NCBI GenBank assembly: GCA_900239685.1
Contig: OENT01000012.1
Span: forward strand, 350,825 to 414,824
Direction of reading: 5' to 3'
DNA: 64,000 bases
Origin: Rotaria macrura
Taxonomy: Eukaryota; Rotifera; Eurotatoria; Philodinida; Philodinidae
Part shown: positions 1-12,701 of the stretch, one piece after another
Layout: each line of letters begins with the position of its first letter
Numbering within the stretch: position 1 is the first letter of the stretch
Notes under the pieces: model-generated
The model's input: only the letters and a program-made list of their open reading frames with translations
Told to the model about the DNA's origin: nothing
The model's database searches: none
Made by a program: the position numbers and the translations under genes

Positions 1-3000
1 TATTACTTTACCAATTTTATTCACTTATTTCATCAACTCATTACTGAATACAGCACAGCAGTACACTTCAGTAATCATCATCTATACAAATGCATTCTTT
101 TATTTTATAACAGTGTCCAAGAGCAGTCAGACTCTTGTTCGAACTCGACTTATGCAATTAACCTTAAGACAATCACTGTTTATGCGATGAAGTGCTCATA
201 AAAATATCATGGATTAAGTTAAATTCATCCGTTTAGATTGATTGGTTCAAGTTATACGGATATAGAAAACACACTATCTTTTGCATTTAGCAATACGAAA
301 TATATCAAGATTAGTGTAAAGTCTGCACGATAAATGATGGAACACTCAAGAATAAATTCTCACAATCATACGTATCATTAAAATTAAATTTTATACGTAT
401 GATAAGTGTATTTATTTACTTAGAAAAAAAATTATGACAAAATTAAATTTTAGCAGTGTTATATATCCATGATATCGGGAAAGTTGAAGAAACGCAAGGA
501 GAACCTATATATACCCCAACGAACGATAGACATCCTATGGCTATGATCACCTACAAGTGGGATACCTAGGTACTTATCTACGAGAGATGTTGCATCTTCC
601 TGTTTCTGCTCTTGAAAAGGATTGTAGTCCCATGTACTTTAGATAACCATCGGAAGGCGATGCATACCCTGCTAGGTGCTCTCCCTAACGATATCGGATA
701 CATGCCTCATGCAAGTGCGAGTTCCAAGAAAGGACAGATACACTTGTCGACACAGACACAACACATCCTGTAAAAGTGAGGGTGCTGCGTAGTGCCAGAG
801 ACACACCACACTCTACATCGAGAGAAATTGCGAGATATGACATTTGCCTTAGATAAATACCAGGAGGCGTGATGTCTGGCGAATAGATTATGTCTTCTTC
901 TCATTTGTAACAGATTTCTGAAGTTATTTTTGTAGTCGTTACATAATATTTTTGAAGTGGTTTTGTCATAGCAAACTTCTCCATGAGCTTCTCCGGCTTC
1001 TCAATATCCTTAGTATGTGACACGGTTCTAAAACTCAACTGTTAATATTTACTTTCAACTTTAATACATTTTTGAATTCTCTATAATATTGAAAATAATA
1101 GTAGTATTCATATAGTTCTGGTTTTATTGATTGCCATGTATATATACACTCCAGAACTATTTTCTGTTGGACGACTTTTGTTCTTTATATAAAAATCGGA
1201 ATTTTGACGACTACATAATATAATATAAAAGCTTAATGAATACATACACTTATCAAGCATATAAATTCTAATTTAAATGAAATATGAAATTGTTAGAAGC
1301 CATCCTTGAGTGTTGCAACAGTATTTGCGTAGATCGTAATCTCAACAAATGTACCTATTCTTCAATTCTATTCATCATCCGATCACCGTATGACTTATTG
1401 TGGTACACAAGTCGACGATATAATGCGCATATATTCAAACAATGAAATCTATGGATTTTCAATAACGACAAACCTTGAAAAACTCGTCCCTCGTTCAGAA
1501 GATTTTACAAAGTTGCCTGCAACACTGTTGGTCTATCTGATATCGAGAGTTTCTATGCAAGAAAAATGTGTGCAAATACATTGGATACGAACACATGGGA
1601 GTGAAGGTGAGTGATAAGTCGTCAGCACATAAATAGACTCCCAAGAAGAAATCTTCTTGGTAAGGAAACACACTTCTAATGCGTTTGACTCAGATTATTT
1701 TTGTTCTGTACGCTTTTTTTAGGGAATTAAACATCTCAATTCATATAAACCAGCCTCTTATGAAGTAATTTGTTCAGACTGCTGTCCTTTTTTCACCTGG
1801 CTTTGGAGGATCTGCTATTGAGCAAACTTCTTTCAGTCACTTTTAATAGTATTGCAGCGCTGCTTTTTCTTCTAACATATTTTCTCTATTTTCTAAAGAC
1901 ACCCCTTTCATCCCTATGTCATTTTATAACTTGTCGTACTAATTAGTTTGTTACAGTAGTTTGTATATTTCTTCAATTGCACGTATTTTATGGTCAAATC
2001 ATATGTTAACACTATGGTTGTACATGTTTGTTTATGTATATTGAACAATATTGATGTGTACTTTCAAGGAAAATCAAACGCATCATTTGAAAATAGGTTT
2101 CATAACAGACTTTTAGAGAATGTAAGAAATCAACTTTAGTCGTATACAACTGTGTTCTTGCATATTCTTCATCCGTATTAACTTCATTCCCAGTAAATTC
2201 TTCTCACTCTTTACGTTAACTTTATATCAAAGACTAAAAACGCACATGAATGCATAAATTGGCAATCAGTGTAGCAATACTCTATCTATATATACTACGT
2301 AAATAAATAATTATTTCATGGATTCATTTTTAATCTTCTACTAAACTCTAAAGGAGCACATGAGTGCTTCGACTGCAGATTAATTTCAAATCGTATCATT
2401 ACTCTTCCAACTTTGAAAGTTCTTTCAATGTTCAGTAAAGAGGTTCATAGAAAAAAGGCAATCGAATTTTGAAGTCACCACTGTAACGATAAACTGGATT
2501 GAGTAGCTAGCTGCCACCCTCGGCATAGATGTTTATTCGCTACTTCATGTATCCAGAGAGTAACAACTTTACATAAAAAACACACGCATATATAGGAGAG
2601 AGAAGAAGAGAGATGAACATATATTAGAACAATGAAAAGAGAACAGAGAGAGAAAGGAGAGAAATCGTTGGAGCTTGCCATCAATATCGGCTCAATCACC
2701 AAGTACCCATCGTACATGAGTCTGTAGAAAGTTATTTCACTAAGTAAAGAAAAGAAGAGAGTGATGTTTTTTTGACTTTCAATTGTTGAATGTGGAGAAC
2801 TTGTGTCATGTATTCATTTTCAGACTCATCGGAATGGATGTAGTAATACGATTCTATGACATAATCATGATTGTTAAATAGAGAAATATATGTTGTTGAC
2901 ATCTATTGTAGATACATCGTATTGTCAAAGTCAACACGACAAGAGTACACAGTGTGTTATTTGTCAAAAGCATTAGACATCAAGATGGCAAGAGGATTTG

Positions 3001-4798
3001 CATTGATGAAGTATTTTATTGACGGCTGCATTTTAAATCAATGGCGAATCTGAGTAGAAGTTCGCGGAAGTTTGACGTATTTGTAATGAATATTTTTCTT
3101 TATGGTTTATGCTAGTCAAATAGATGTATTGAAAAATTCAAGTGCATTCTCGAAACACGATGAAGATCAACTGAATTTCATTGATTGAATACATCATCAA
3201 ATAGTAGACTGATGTAAGGAGGACAAATTTTTCGATGAAAGCATGGCATGATTCTTACGTTTGTACTTTTACTATTTTTGGTCGCAACATCGCTTCATTA
3301 TTCATTCATAAAAAAACAGAACTGAAAGCGTGAAAGGACAAAATAATCACAAAATAAATTGATTTGATTGGTGAAAAAGCAAGAGAAAATGAGTTAATAA
3401 TGAAAAAAAATAAACATAATCAACAAATGAGCATGACCCTTATCGATATCTTGACTAGAAAAAATTCTATGCGATATGTTGATGAGGAGTAAATAAAAAA
3501 GTGAATGATACAATAAAAGGTTTCCCTTTAGCATAAGCATGAAAACTGTATGTGACAATTTTTTATTCCAAGCTTTTGCCTTTTAAATCATTAGAACGGA
3601 CTAAATATACAAGGATCTATGACTGAAACAGCTTGCACTTGATTTTAGTCGTACTACTTACATATTTGTTATCGAAGAAAATTCGTAGTCATATCGAATA
3701 AGTGGCATTTTTCTTTATTGTAAATTATTTTGCATCTCAAATAGTAAAAATCAAGATATAGAAACAAGAAGTGAAACTTTCCTTACTAGGGTAGAGCCGT
3801 TTCCTGAATATAAACTGATTACTCGTTTTTTGTCTATCTAATCGCCGAAGAGATTCCCACCAAGAAGCATTTTTCTCCTCATTTTTTAATATTCCAATTC
3901 CTTTTCGCACTCAATGAAATTTTCAGAAGAAAAGATTGAGTAAGATAACAGATGATTATTTTTTATTTTTGAAGTGCGAGGTGCTTATCTAGGTTTTGAA
4001 ATCCAATTTTCTTCATGAAAACGTTGAATTTGCTTAAAACAGTAATAGAAATATTGATTTTCGGAATACATACAATAACTTAATTGTTTTCCTAGCATAA
4101 TAGCAACAGTGTTCTGATGCAAATATAAAGAACAATCAGATTGTTTTGACCTTCGAGAATATTCCGACGGGACGATTAAGTTATTCAACAGTTGGAAAAA
4201 CAAATTTCGAACAATGATAAATAAAATATTTATTTCAAAAGCAAAGGAAAGTCACAGGACGGTACAAAGACAAAAAAACTGCTTAGATAAATTGAAATCA
4301 CACAACGTATTCAACGGTGACAATACAATTTTAATACGAAACTTAACAATTTAATGCCGTATATCTGAATCTAATTTTTCATCGGAACCATCTAAATTTA
4401 CTTAAAGCATGCTTGCGACAATGAAGGAAACTGAGAAACATCAAGTAGAGTTAATCGGAAAATTTCATCCTAAGCTTATAATTGATTGAACATATAAATA
4501 TTAAATAAGTTATGTTTTCGAAAATCTAAAGCATATCTCAATGTTTAATAGATTGTACGATTGTCATTTTCCAAATTTTCATTTCTTTTAAAAACAAAAG
4601 GTTCATTTTTTTGTATTTTTCATTTGATGACAAATGTTTTTTCGTCGTCTATAAGTATTTTGACTCTTTCTATGCGTATTTCGTTTTTGGCATTTTCCAG
4701 TTCAAATCGATGAAAATATAACACTACAGACAAGTATACTATATTCATAAAAAATAGGCACATGTGTTGCCATTGGAAAATTTGAGTTAAAATCTGCT
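1..4798. other. intergenic, no gene recognised
   Basis: AT-rich sequence in which no open frame resembles a known protein and no convincing multi-exon structure was found. The only compositional oddity is the GC-richer patch at about 480-1000, listed separately. Short open frames at 1390-1614 (+) and 2475-2717 (-) look like chance ORFs. Confidence 0.5.
480..1020 (-). other. GC-richer patch, possible decayed element
   Basis: This stretch is visibly richer in G and C than its surroundings and has fewer homopolymer runs. On the minus strand one frame reads through about 30 residues from 1019 (a Lys/Glu-rich piece), then about 65 residues after a stop, with three more stops further on. I do not recognise the product. 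It could be a decayed retroelement or an old exon cluster. No terminal repeats or target-site duplication were found. Confidence 0.25.
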
Positions 4799-6019
4799 TC
4801 AGTCCCTGATCACCAAGATATTTTCTGCTTGCGTTACGATTTTATCCATCAAACCTTGACGAATTAAACTCTGAGGCATCAAGTTTATAATACTTATTGT
4901 ATTGAGGACATTCATTACAAGGTGTGTAAAACGGAGTGTTGCTGTTTTGAATCCATATAGGTAAACCAAATATTTCCACAGCATTGTCACATAAACATTC
5001 TGAATACGAGTAAGATTGATTGAACTTGACATTATTGAAGTAGTTTCATCATGATCATATTTAACTATTGAACAATTACTTGAAAACGCCATTATGAATA
5101 TCAAGACTTTAATGAGTGTTCCATTCTGATCAAATCGTGCGATATTTCGAAGACTCAACGTTGTTGATTCAGATCCATACATTTGATGGCCAGCAAAGAC
5201 AAGAGCTGCATCATCATAAAGATTGAGATCACGAGACAAAAGAAATGCGTTCAAGACGCCAGTTAAATGCAAATTGTGTTTAATAAAAACTCGACGAGTA
5301 TTTATGGATAAAGAATGAAAATCTGATGAACGTTCAACATATGGTCCAACATCAGAATAGAGCTCACGAACAAGTTGTGCCAGTTCAGATGTTTTGCCAC
5401 GTAATTTTGGTGGCAATGAAGATAGTTGATTCAAAGTCATTTGAATTCGTCGTGTAGGATTTAGTTCTTCATATGTATGAATTAAATTCGACAGAAGTGT
5501 CCATTCAATGGTTGTAAGAGTTGATCGATCGTTATGAAGTAGACTCAGCGGTTGTGGCTATAAACGAGAGAAAAAAACAAGCAAATCTATCGCTTTCGAA
5601 AAGATTAAATTACTGTCGTCAACTGAATTTGTTTGTTGTTTTTTGTTGGTACTTGCTTGGGTTTTTTCGGAGTAGTGTTAGGTCGAGGAATGCGTCGAAT
5701 CAACTCAGGATCCATACCTAGTGCTAAACACTTCTTCAAACGACATGGCGAACAATAGCTACGTGTTCGTTTTGTTATATCACAATTATTTTCGAATTCA
5801 CAACGTGAGAGAATCTATTAAATATTTTTGGAATAGAAATGTTTTGATGTAGATATAGACTCAGCTTACTATTTTTTTGTATGCATTCCTACGAAAGAAA
5901 GACTTACAAGACATACATGTGATAACATTGAAATTCAGACCACGTGCAATATCACCACAGATATGACATTGTTTAAGAATAACTGGCATAGATTCTTGTG
6001 ACGTTTTTATTTTACTCAT
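4799..6019 (-). CDS. nuclear receptor-like transcription factor (paralogue 1)
   Basis: Predicted ligand-regulated DNA-binding protein of 369 residues acting in the nucleus. Three exons by hand model: 5870-6019, 5614-5814 and 4799-5557, both introns GT-AG and phase 0. Exon 1 holds zinc finger 1 (C18-x2-C21-x13-C35-x2-C38, followed by KSFFRRNA). Exon 2 holds finger 2 (C55-x5-C61-x9-C71-x2-C74) and the helix CRLKKCLALGM typical of nuclear receptor DNA-binding domains. Exon 3 encodes a Lys/Pro-rich hinge and a divergent helical ligand-binding domain; no clear AF-2 motif is visible at the C-terminus. The P-box is CMSCKS rather than the usual CEGCKG. The start was chosen at the ATG that gives the same exon 1 length as paralogues 2 and 4. 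It is the only one of the four on the minus strand. The family is sure; the ligand and DNA site are unknown. Confidence 0.88.
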
Positions 6020-6285
6020 CTATAAAAGAGAAAGTGCATAAGTAACATGAAGACGCTGTATCTAGACAAGTTTTTTTTAAATAAACTAAGGTTTCCGTCG
6101 ACGTTGCTATATTGACACGCCGCCTTCTACATGTAGTCGCAGAACTGAAAAAAAATCCATGTAATCTTTATTGGTTTGCTAGTATGTCCAATAAAATGCC
6201 TCTACGCATATGAGAACTAGTATGATAACTTTTGAAGTATCAAATTGTGCTCTTCATAATTTTACAGAAGTGATCATGTCATACG

Positions 6286-6615
6286 TCATAGAACTACTTC
6301 ATCTAAAGGAAGTATAAAGTACGTTTCCATCGAAATATGAAACACTAAGAATTTACTTTGTAAATAACGTTTCTTTCGAAGCTCATATTTTCTATCCTCA
6401 GTAATTAATCTTTCTGCATATGTATTGCAAAGAAACAAAAATCCTGAATCATAATCCTTTTCGGATGGGTGTAGAATAATGTTAAAGGATAGTCTTGTCG
6501 TAAATGTTAAAAGAGATGAAATGGAATGATAATCCAAACGTGCCTCAAATAGAATCGTAACAAAAAAACTAAGAAATTCTTCATCCTTTTCTGTGAAACT
6601 TTGTTGTCTATCCGC
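6286..6615 (-). CDS. possible orphan terminal exon, unknown product
   Basis: An open frame of about 109 codons, running from an acceptor-like site (TTATAG then GCGGAT) at 6615 down to a TGA at 6286-6288. It is rich in charged residues in the middle (SEKDYDSGF, TEDRKYELRKKR) and looks more like protein than most chance frames here. No upstream exon could be joined in frame; an open stretch at about 6660-6820 (-) does not splice to it without stops. It lies upstream of nuclear receptor 1 on the same strand but ends in its own stop, so it is not part of that gene. Could be a chance ORF or a gene relic. Confidence 0.25.
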   Translation of the reverse strand, partial: ADRQQSFTEKDEEFLSFFVTILFEARLDYHSISSLLTFTTRLSFNIILHPSEKDYDSGFLFLCNTYAERLITEDRKYELRKKRYLQSKFLVFHISMETYFILPLDEVVL

Positions 6616-9240
6616 CTATAATTTTATATTATTAATGCACCACTTTGAAAAAATGGCACGAGCACAAACAAACCTATCAAGGAAAATATTTAGATTCTTC
6701 ATAAAATGCAAAGATATACTTCAAAGTGTTGAATATCGTATGTCTTGAGGGATCATATTTTAAGCGATTTGTTTTCGATCTAATCATGCAAGTCTTGCTA
6801 ATCTTTGTAACAAACATGAATCAACAAAACAATATCAAGCCAATACAGACACTAACACAACTAATTTCTATTCTTACATGTATTAATGCTAAAAATTCTT
6901 CGGATCGTATATTAATTGAATATTTTTTCATACCTTATCAGAAAATTTCTACAACTTCACGGTTAGTTTAACCTGAAATGAAATTCCTTGTATGATTTTC
7001 TAAAAATAATCGTTGATTTTCATTTTCGATTATCATCCAAAGACTTTATCGTGCGTTCTTATACAAACAAAACACTTAAAATTTGCGATCGAGGAATCAA
7101 ACAAAGTTCAAAATTAACAACGAGGTCCTTGTTATTAATGAAGAAAATTCATTTATTATCACGATCCGCCAATCAAGAAAATATATAATTAGTAGCTGTC
7201 TCATGTAATTGTGCGAGAGTACTCGGAGACGTTTCACATGGGTATGCTTTTGTTAATACATCTTTTTGATTATTTGCATGTAACAATACTATCTGCAATA
7301 CCCTTGAAATAGGAGAAAATTCCTTATCAAATCAGCAAGAGATTTTTACGGTGTGGCGTTTTTACGGCAATAATTTTTATAGGTCATTGTTGTCAACTGA
7401 TTATGGTGAAGGATATGCAATGTGTTTCTATTTGCTGTAAGATTAAAATGCACGAGATACAGCTTTGCGATGACTCTTTTTTTATCCGAACGGAAACGTT
7501 TCGTGGTCGGTTGCTTATTTGAAGAATTCATATCTTGTTGATAGGATTCTGTCAAAAATGAAACATAAAAATATGAGAAAACCATAAGTCTAGATAACAT
7601 ATCACTGGTCGTATCACATAGATGCAGTTCATACTAATAAATGTTTCGTTACAAAACTGTTTTTTCTTCGATACAGTTTTTTAAAGCATATTTAAAACCT
7701 CGTAATAATTATTTTTTACGCTAGTTTCGTTTCTTAATCATTGGCAAAATCGAAGTAGTGATCTTGAACTTGAAGAAGTTTACTTTGGTTTTTCCCTATG
7801 TGCTCTTCATCTACTTCTTTTTTATACCGATTCTGCTACATGTTCTTACCTGTTTTAATGCAGGCATTCGAAGATTACAGATTAATGTAAATCACGCCGA
7901 ATGGAATAACATATTAGTATCGAATATTTGAGAACTGGTCTAGTGGATATCGTGTAACATAAACGTGCCGTTCATTCAAGATAAAGTATATTTATTGAAC
8001 CTTTCTCATTGAAATAGAGTAGGAAGAAAGGAAAATCTTACGGATTACAATAATTTCACATCGTCGGAATTAAAAAAAGACTCAATTAAAACTTATCAAG
8101 TCATGAAAACGATTCGATAGAGCTACGTAAAAAAAAACGAGCGCATTATAACGAATCAGTGCAAACGTGTTTTGGAGCTAAAAATATCTGTTGATTTTAA
8201 AACCTCCGTTTTGATAAGTAAGGTTTGTTAACGTTCATATGAGAAATGAGATATACATTTTAAGAAACTCATAATGATCCTATGATGATTTTTCGGAACG
8301 ATGAGTCATCTGAACTATTGACCCTGACAGTCAAACGATCGAAAGGCATACAAATTTGACACGATTTCAAGTCTAAGTGTTTGTCTATCTCGAATTTAAC
8401 TCGATCAAATAAGCATAAATCTAAAATTTTATTCTATACAAATATAAAGATTGAGCGTTGCGATGACAAGTATTTTCTATTAAGTGGATACTAATTACAA
8501 AGGAATTGAGAAAAAAGGAGCTATTCCTTTCCTTTTTCATCAGCATTCAGAATGATGAACATACGGACCGATGATTCTGTCGAAAATTCTTTCAAAATTA
8601 CAGCGGAAGTCGACGTTATAATTCTTCGGCAATATTTCCAAGAGCATAACTACAGGGTATGATAAATAGGGTTGAGAATAGAATTCCGTAAGCGGCATAT
8701 TAATTAGAGTCTATGTTCACATATTATCATGAAATCTGTGCTACGTAGGTTCCTTTGCTTCACCATAACAAAGATTGATACAGAAAATAATTTCTTTATT
8801 TTCACTTGGCTAATTCCCTCATATTTAAAGTACATTTCTTTCTTTGTTTCTCCCTCTCTATTTATATTCACATCTCAGTATAGCATAGACCGAGCGAGAA
8901 ACAAGACATTACACAACGATGCAACAGGGTACGAGACAAAAAGCAAAAGGAGAAAATACAAGGAGAATATTGCTTCAAAATAAGCTATAAGTGAATATGA
9001 GATTCAGCAACATCTCCACTTACAAAGACGCTTTACTTTCTAAAAGAAGAATGGTTGAGAACTTATTGAAATCCAGAGAAAGAAAAAATAAGTAAAAGAA
9101 AGACAAAGCGAAGAAAAAAAAAAAAGCTATTGACCTATGAGAAACAGTATAGGTAACGTTCTTTAGTATAAGTACCCTGGCACACACGCTCTCGGGTAAT
9201 ATGAGTATCAACAAAATCTATTAAAAAAAAAATACGCGCA

Positions 9241-9257
9241 TCTCTCTCTCTCTCTCT
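9241..9257. repeat. (TC)n microsatellite
   Basis: Uninterrupted TC dinucleotides, eight to nine units. Confidence 0.8.
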
Positions 9258-12200
9258 TTCAATGAAATTCAATGCCTGTTAGTAAGTAAAGTTGATATAG
9301 AGGATGTATTGAATACTTGCATGCAATATTAAATTTTTCAAAAATGTTATAAAGTCATTAGTTGGCTTGCCACAACGAAAAAAAGAGTGTTGAACTATGA
9401 ATTTCTTCCCCGTAGATACATATAATTAGGAGAAAGATAAAAATTGAAAAGAAAATAAACTATGCCTTTTTTTTAAACATCCCACTGTCATGTAAAGTGT
9501 GTTCTGTTCAGTTGAAGCCTTCGTTGAGTTCTATTAGATTCATCCCAGAAGAGTTCATTTGTTTTATGAAAATCTTCGAGAAAGAGGAAATTCATTTACT
9601 ATAAAAATAAGAAACAGAAAATAATTTCATTAATCTATTTTGCATAACATTCAACATTCTCTGAAAACTCTGACTAATTTGAAATTCAGTAGTTTTTCCT
9701 TCCATTATGAACCTCACATATTTTTTTGACAGGCACTTTCATGTTGTGGGAACATGTTTTTTCCATAATCAGTCCGTTTGAAAGAAAAAAACTAAAGTAA
9801 AGAAGTATTGGAAACAGACATTCTGCATGTTTGCAAAAAATCAATGATTATAATGCCGTCTGTTCTACTGTTCTCCAATTTATCTCTCAAATTTCCGTCA
9901 ATTTTTTTACGATAATTATATATAGATATATATATATATTGTTTTACGGGTACAGAATATTATCTTTTATTACTCGGTCAAACTTTAAATTATAATAACA
10001 ATTAATGACTTGTCTATTTTTATAAAGAATTCACATTGTGATAATTCTTCAGCAGCTGTTTCCTATTGAAATTCATTGTAAAATATGCTTTTCAAGTATT
10101 ATTCCAATGAACATGATGTCGCAACTGAAGCCAAATATACTGTCGTGTCTTATCCAAGTTCCTGTTCTCTAGGAAGAACTGAAAGACAACTTGAATATTT
10201 TCATTGACCAATGCTCATTGATTTGTTTAATGGAAGTTATCAGCATTTACTTCTTTTCATAATTAGCAATGATATCTTACTGAATTTTTCCTCGTTTAAT
10301 ACGAAAATAGAATATATTAAACTGTACTAATCTCATTTTCTTTCAGTCTAGCTTCTCGGTGTTTATGTGGATTCTATCGAACATTCATAATTCAATCTTA
10401 TACAACTATTGACATTGAATAACTAGACGACTGATATTATCAAAAGTTCGTATCTTCTATGAAGTTAATCGTATTCGTTGTCATCGATTGGAAAAGATTA
10501 TCTATTCTTCTCGTGAAGACAAACATAGCAAGCGTTTTACGACATAATCTAAAGGAGCGACATGGTATGAGAAATTAAGAAGAGCATCACATGCATCAGA
10601 AAGCAGTCAAACATCTATCAGTCCAAAAAAAAGCAAATATTGGGTGTGTTATTTGTTCCCAACATTTTAAGAGACAAAGAATGAAATAACTTTTGTGAAA
10701 GGTTCGATAAGATATAGATTGTTTTATGAATTTCAGAAACATGAGTTCGATCAAAAACTGTTGAAAACTTGAAAGCGTTTTTCAAAACAATGATGATATT
10801 TGATCCACACATTAATAGTGTACAGACGGAAAAGAAGACTTATTGAATACTGATTTTTTCAAATCACTGTTCGATTAATTTCGATAACCAATTTTTAGTT
10901 TTTATAATCGAATCTCTGAAATTTGAATAGCATATGCTATCATGTTCCTAGAAAGAAAAGGATAGCATTTGTAAAAAGAAATGATCTCGTGCTTGCGATA
11001 TAACGTATACCTATGTCAACTACGAATGCTTAAACCATTTTAAATTTTACACTCTAAAATAAAGCATATTGATCATTATGGAAAGTACTCCGAGATCATG
11101 TTTTAATGTCTGGGACACTATTTATGAAAAATATGATCCTACTAAACTACATATACACATTTTCCGTTCATTTTTGTCGTTCCAATGAATTCTCATATTA
11201 TATTGTACCTTCAGCTCGTGTAAGTGTATCGAAAAGAAGAACTTTGAAACTATTGATAGTGTAATATTTGATGAATCATCCGTAACGACTACATGCCGCA
11301 ACATTTAATGTTGAATTTTTCGGAACTTTTATGATTTGAATGGATCAATTTTTGCAAACAATGACGTTTGATAGAATAAAAATTTCTATGGATGACATAG
11401 AATTGTATATGTTGATAGGAGATTGTACCATTCTTTGACTATTCAATAAGAACGATGAACTGAACAAACAAGTTTTCTAGTTTTCAATTGTCTTTTGTTT
11501 CAAATCACTTGAGATTTGTTTCACTCGATTTTATATGAAATTATCCTAACAATGATGATGTTTCTCAATCATTCCTTCTACGATATCACAAATTTTTGCA
11601 TTAGATGAGGCTGACAGAACGTCTTTTGTTTGTTCTTCTCACAAACACTTTTCCATTGCATTATACATACGACAGCTAGCATTCTTGAAAATGACGAAAC
11701 AATCAGTTAACAGCTAGTAGTTCTTGAAATCACGCGTCATTCTCATGACACTCAACAATACTTGCCAGATATGCTCCAATCTTATTGAATGTATAAAACT
11801 ATTTTCTACTATCTGAAAATAATTCTAAGACAACCGGTGAATAAACTTAAGAAAACTTGGATCAATCAGATTCATTTTTTATTAAAAGGTATTAGTTTTT
11901 CCTCGTACTCAATGGGACATGTTATGAACTTGAGCTCTGTAGAATAGTACCAAATCTTGTTGAAATAACTATCCTCGTTCTGTGACAAGATAGTTCAAAG
12001 GGCCCTGTGATTAGCGTACATGCAAAAATAGCAGTACAAAGAAACAAAAGGTATTCAGCACACGACAGAAGTTTGTCTATTCAAACTCCAATGCTGATCT
12101 TAATATGTGTTCTCGATTGATTTCATTCGATGACAAAAACATAAAATTTAGAAAATCTTTTATGTAAACTCAGAGAATAAATCTTTGATAGATGTTCTTT

Positions 12201-12519
12201 CTCTTTATTTAAATTATACTCAAGAAAAAAAAATTAATTACGAATTAAATAATATTTATCCTCTTATTCATGATCGATTTTCGGTCTATGTTGGACTATA
12301 TTGATTCTACTATCCAAAAAACAATTTCGTTGTATATTTTCGATGTGAATTGATTTTAGCAATGCTTTTTACTCTTAGATTAAGCCATTTCATTTATTAG
12401 AAAAGCATATGGGTATTGTTTAAAATAGTAACTGACACAATGACAAACAAAACATCGGGAAAAATACGAGGTACACTAAAGATAAATGAAAACCTGGAAA
12501 AACTCTACAATCCCGAGAT

Positions 12520-12525
12520 TTTATT
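12520..12525 (-). terminator. candidate poly(A) signal of alpha-SNAP
   Basis: AATAAA on the minus strand, about 175 nt downstream of the alpha-SNAP stop codon. The hexamer is frequent by chance in AT-rich DNA, so this rests on position only. Confidence 0.35.
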
Positions 12526-12701
12526 TAATACATATTCAAAAACAAAATAAGATAGACAAAAGCAAAAACAAACAAAAAATATATTATGGAATAAATGACA
12601 ACTGACAAATTGATAGATATCGCATAATTTAAGCTGTTATTGCACAGATATACAAAAAATTTACGGAAAAGAATACTTACTGTTCGGAAAATGTTATGAA
12701 T

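Larger units (their letters stand above)
6616..12701. other. intergenic, no gene recognised
   Basis: About 6 kb of AT-rich sequence with only short, low-complexity open frames on either strand. It holds a (TC)n run at 9241-9257, an A-rich run near 9110-9125 and an AT-rich microsatellite near 9915-9940. A TTTATT at 12520-12525 (AATAAA on the minus strand) could be the poly(A) signal of alpha-SNAP. Nothing else supported. Confidence 0.5.

Noticed and set aside
1390-1614. 74-codon plus-strand frame
   Set aside because: No family resemblance, no splice context, and composition like the surrounding noncoding DNA.
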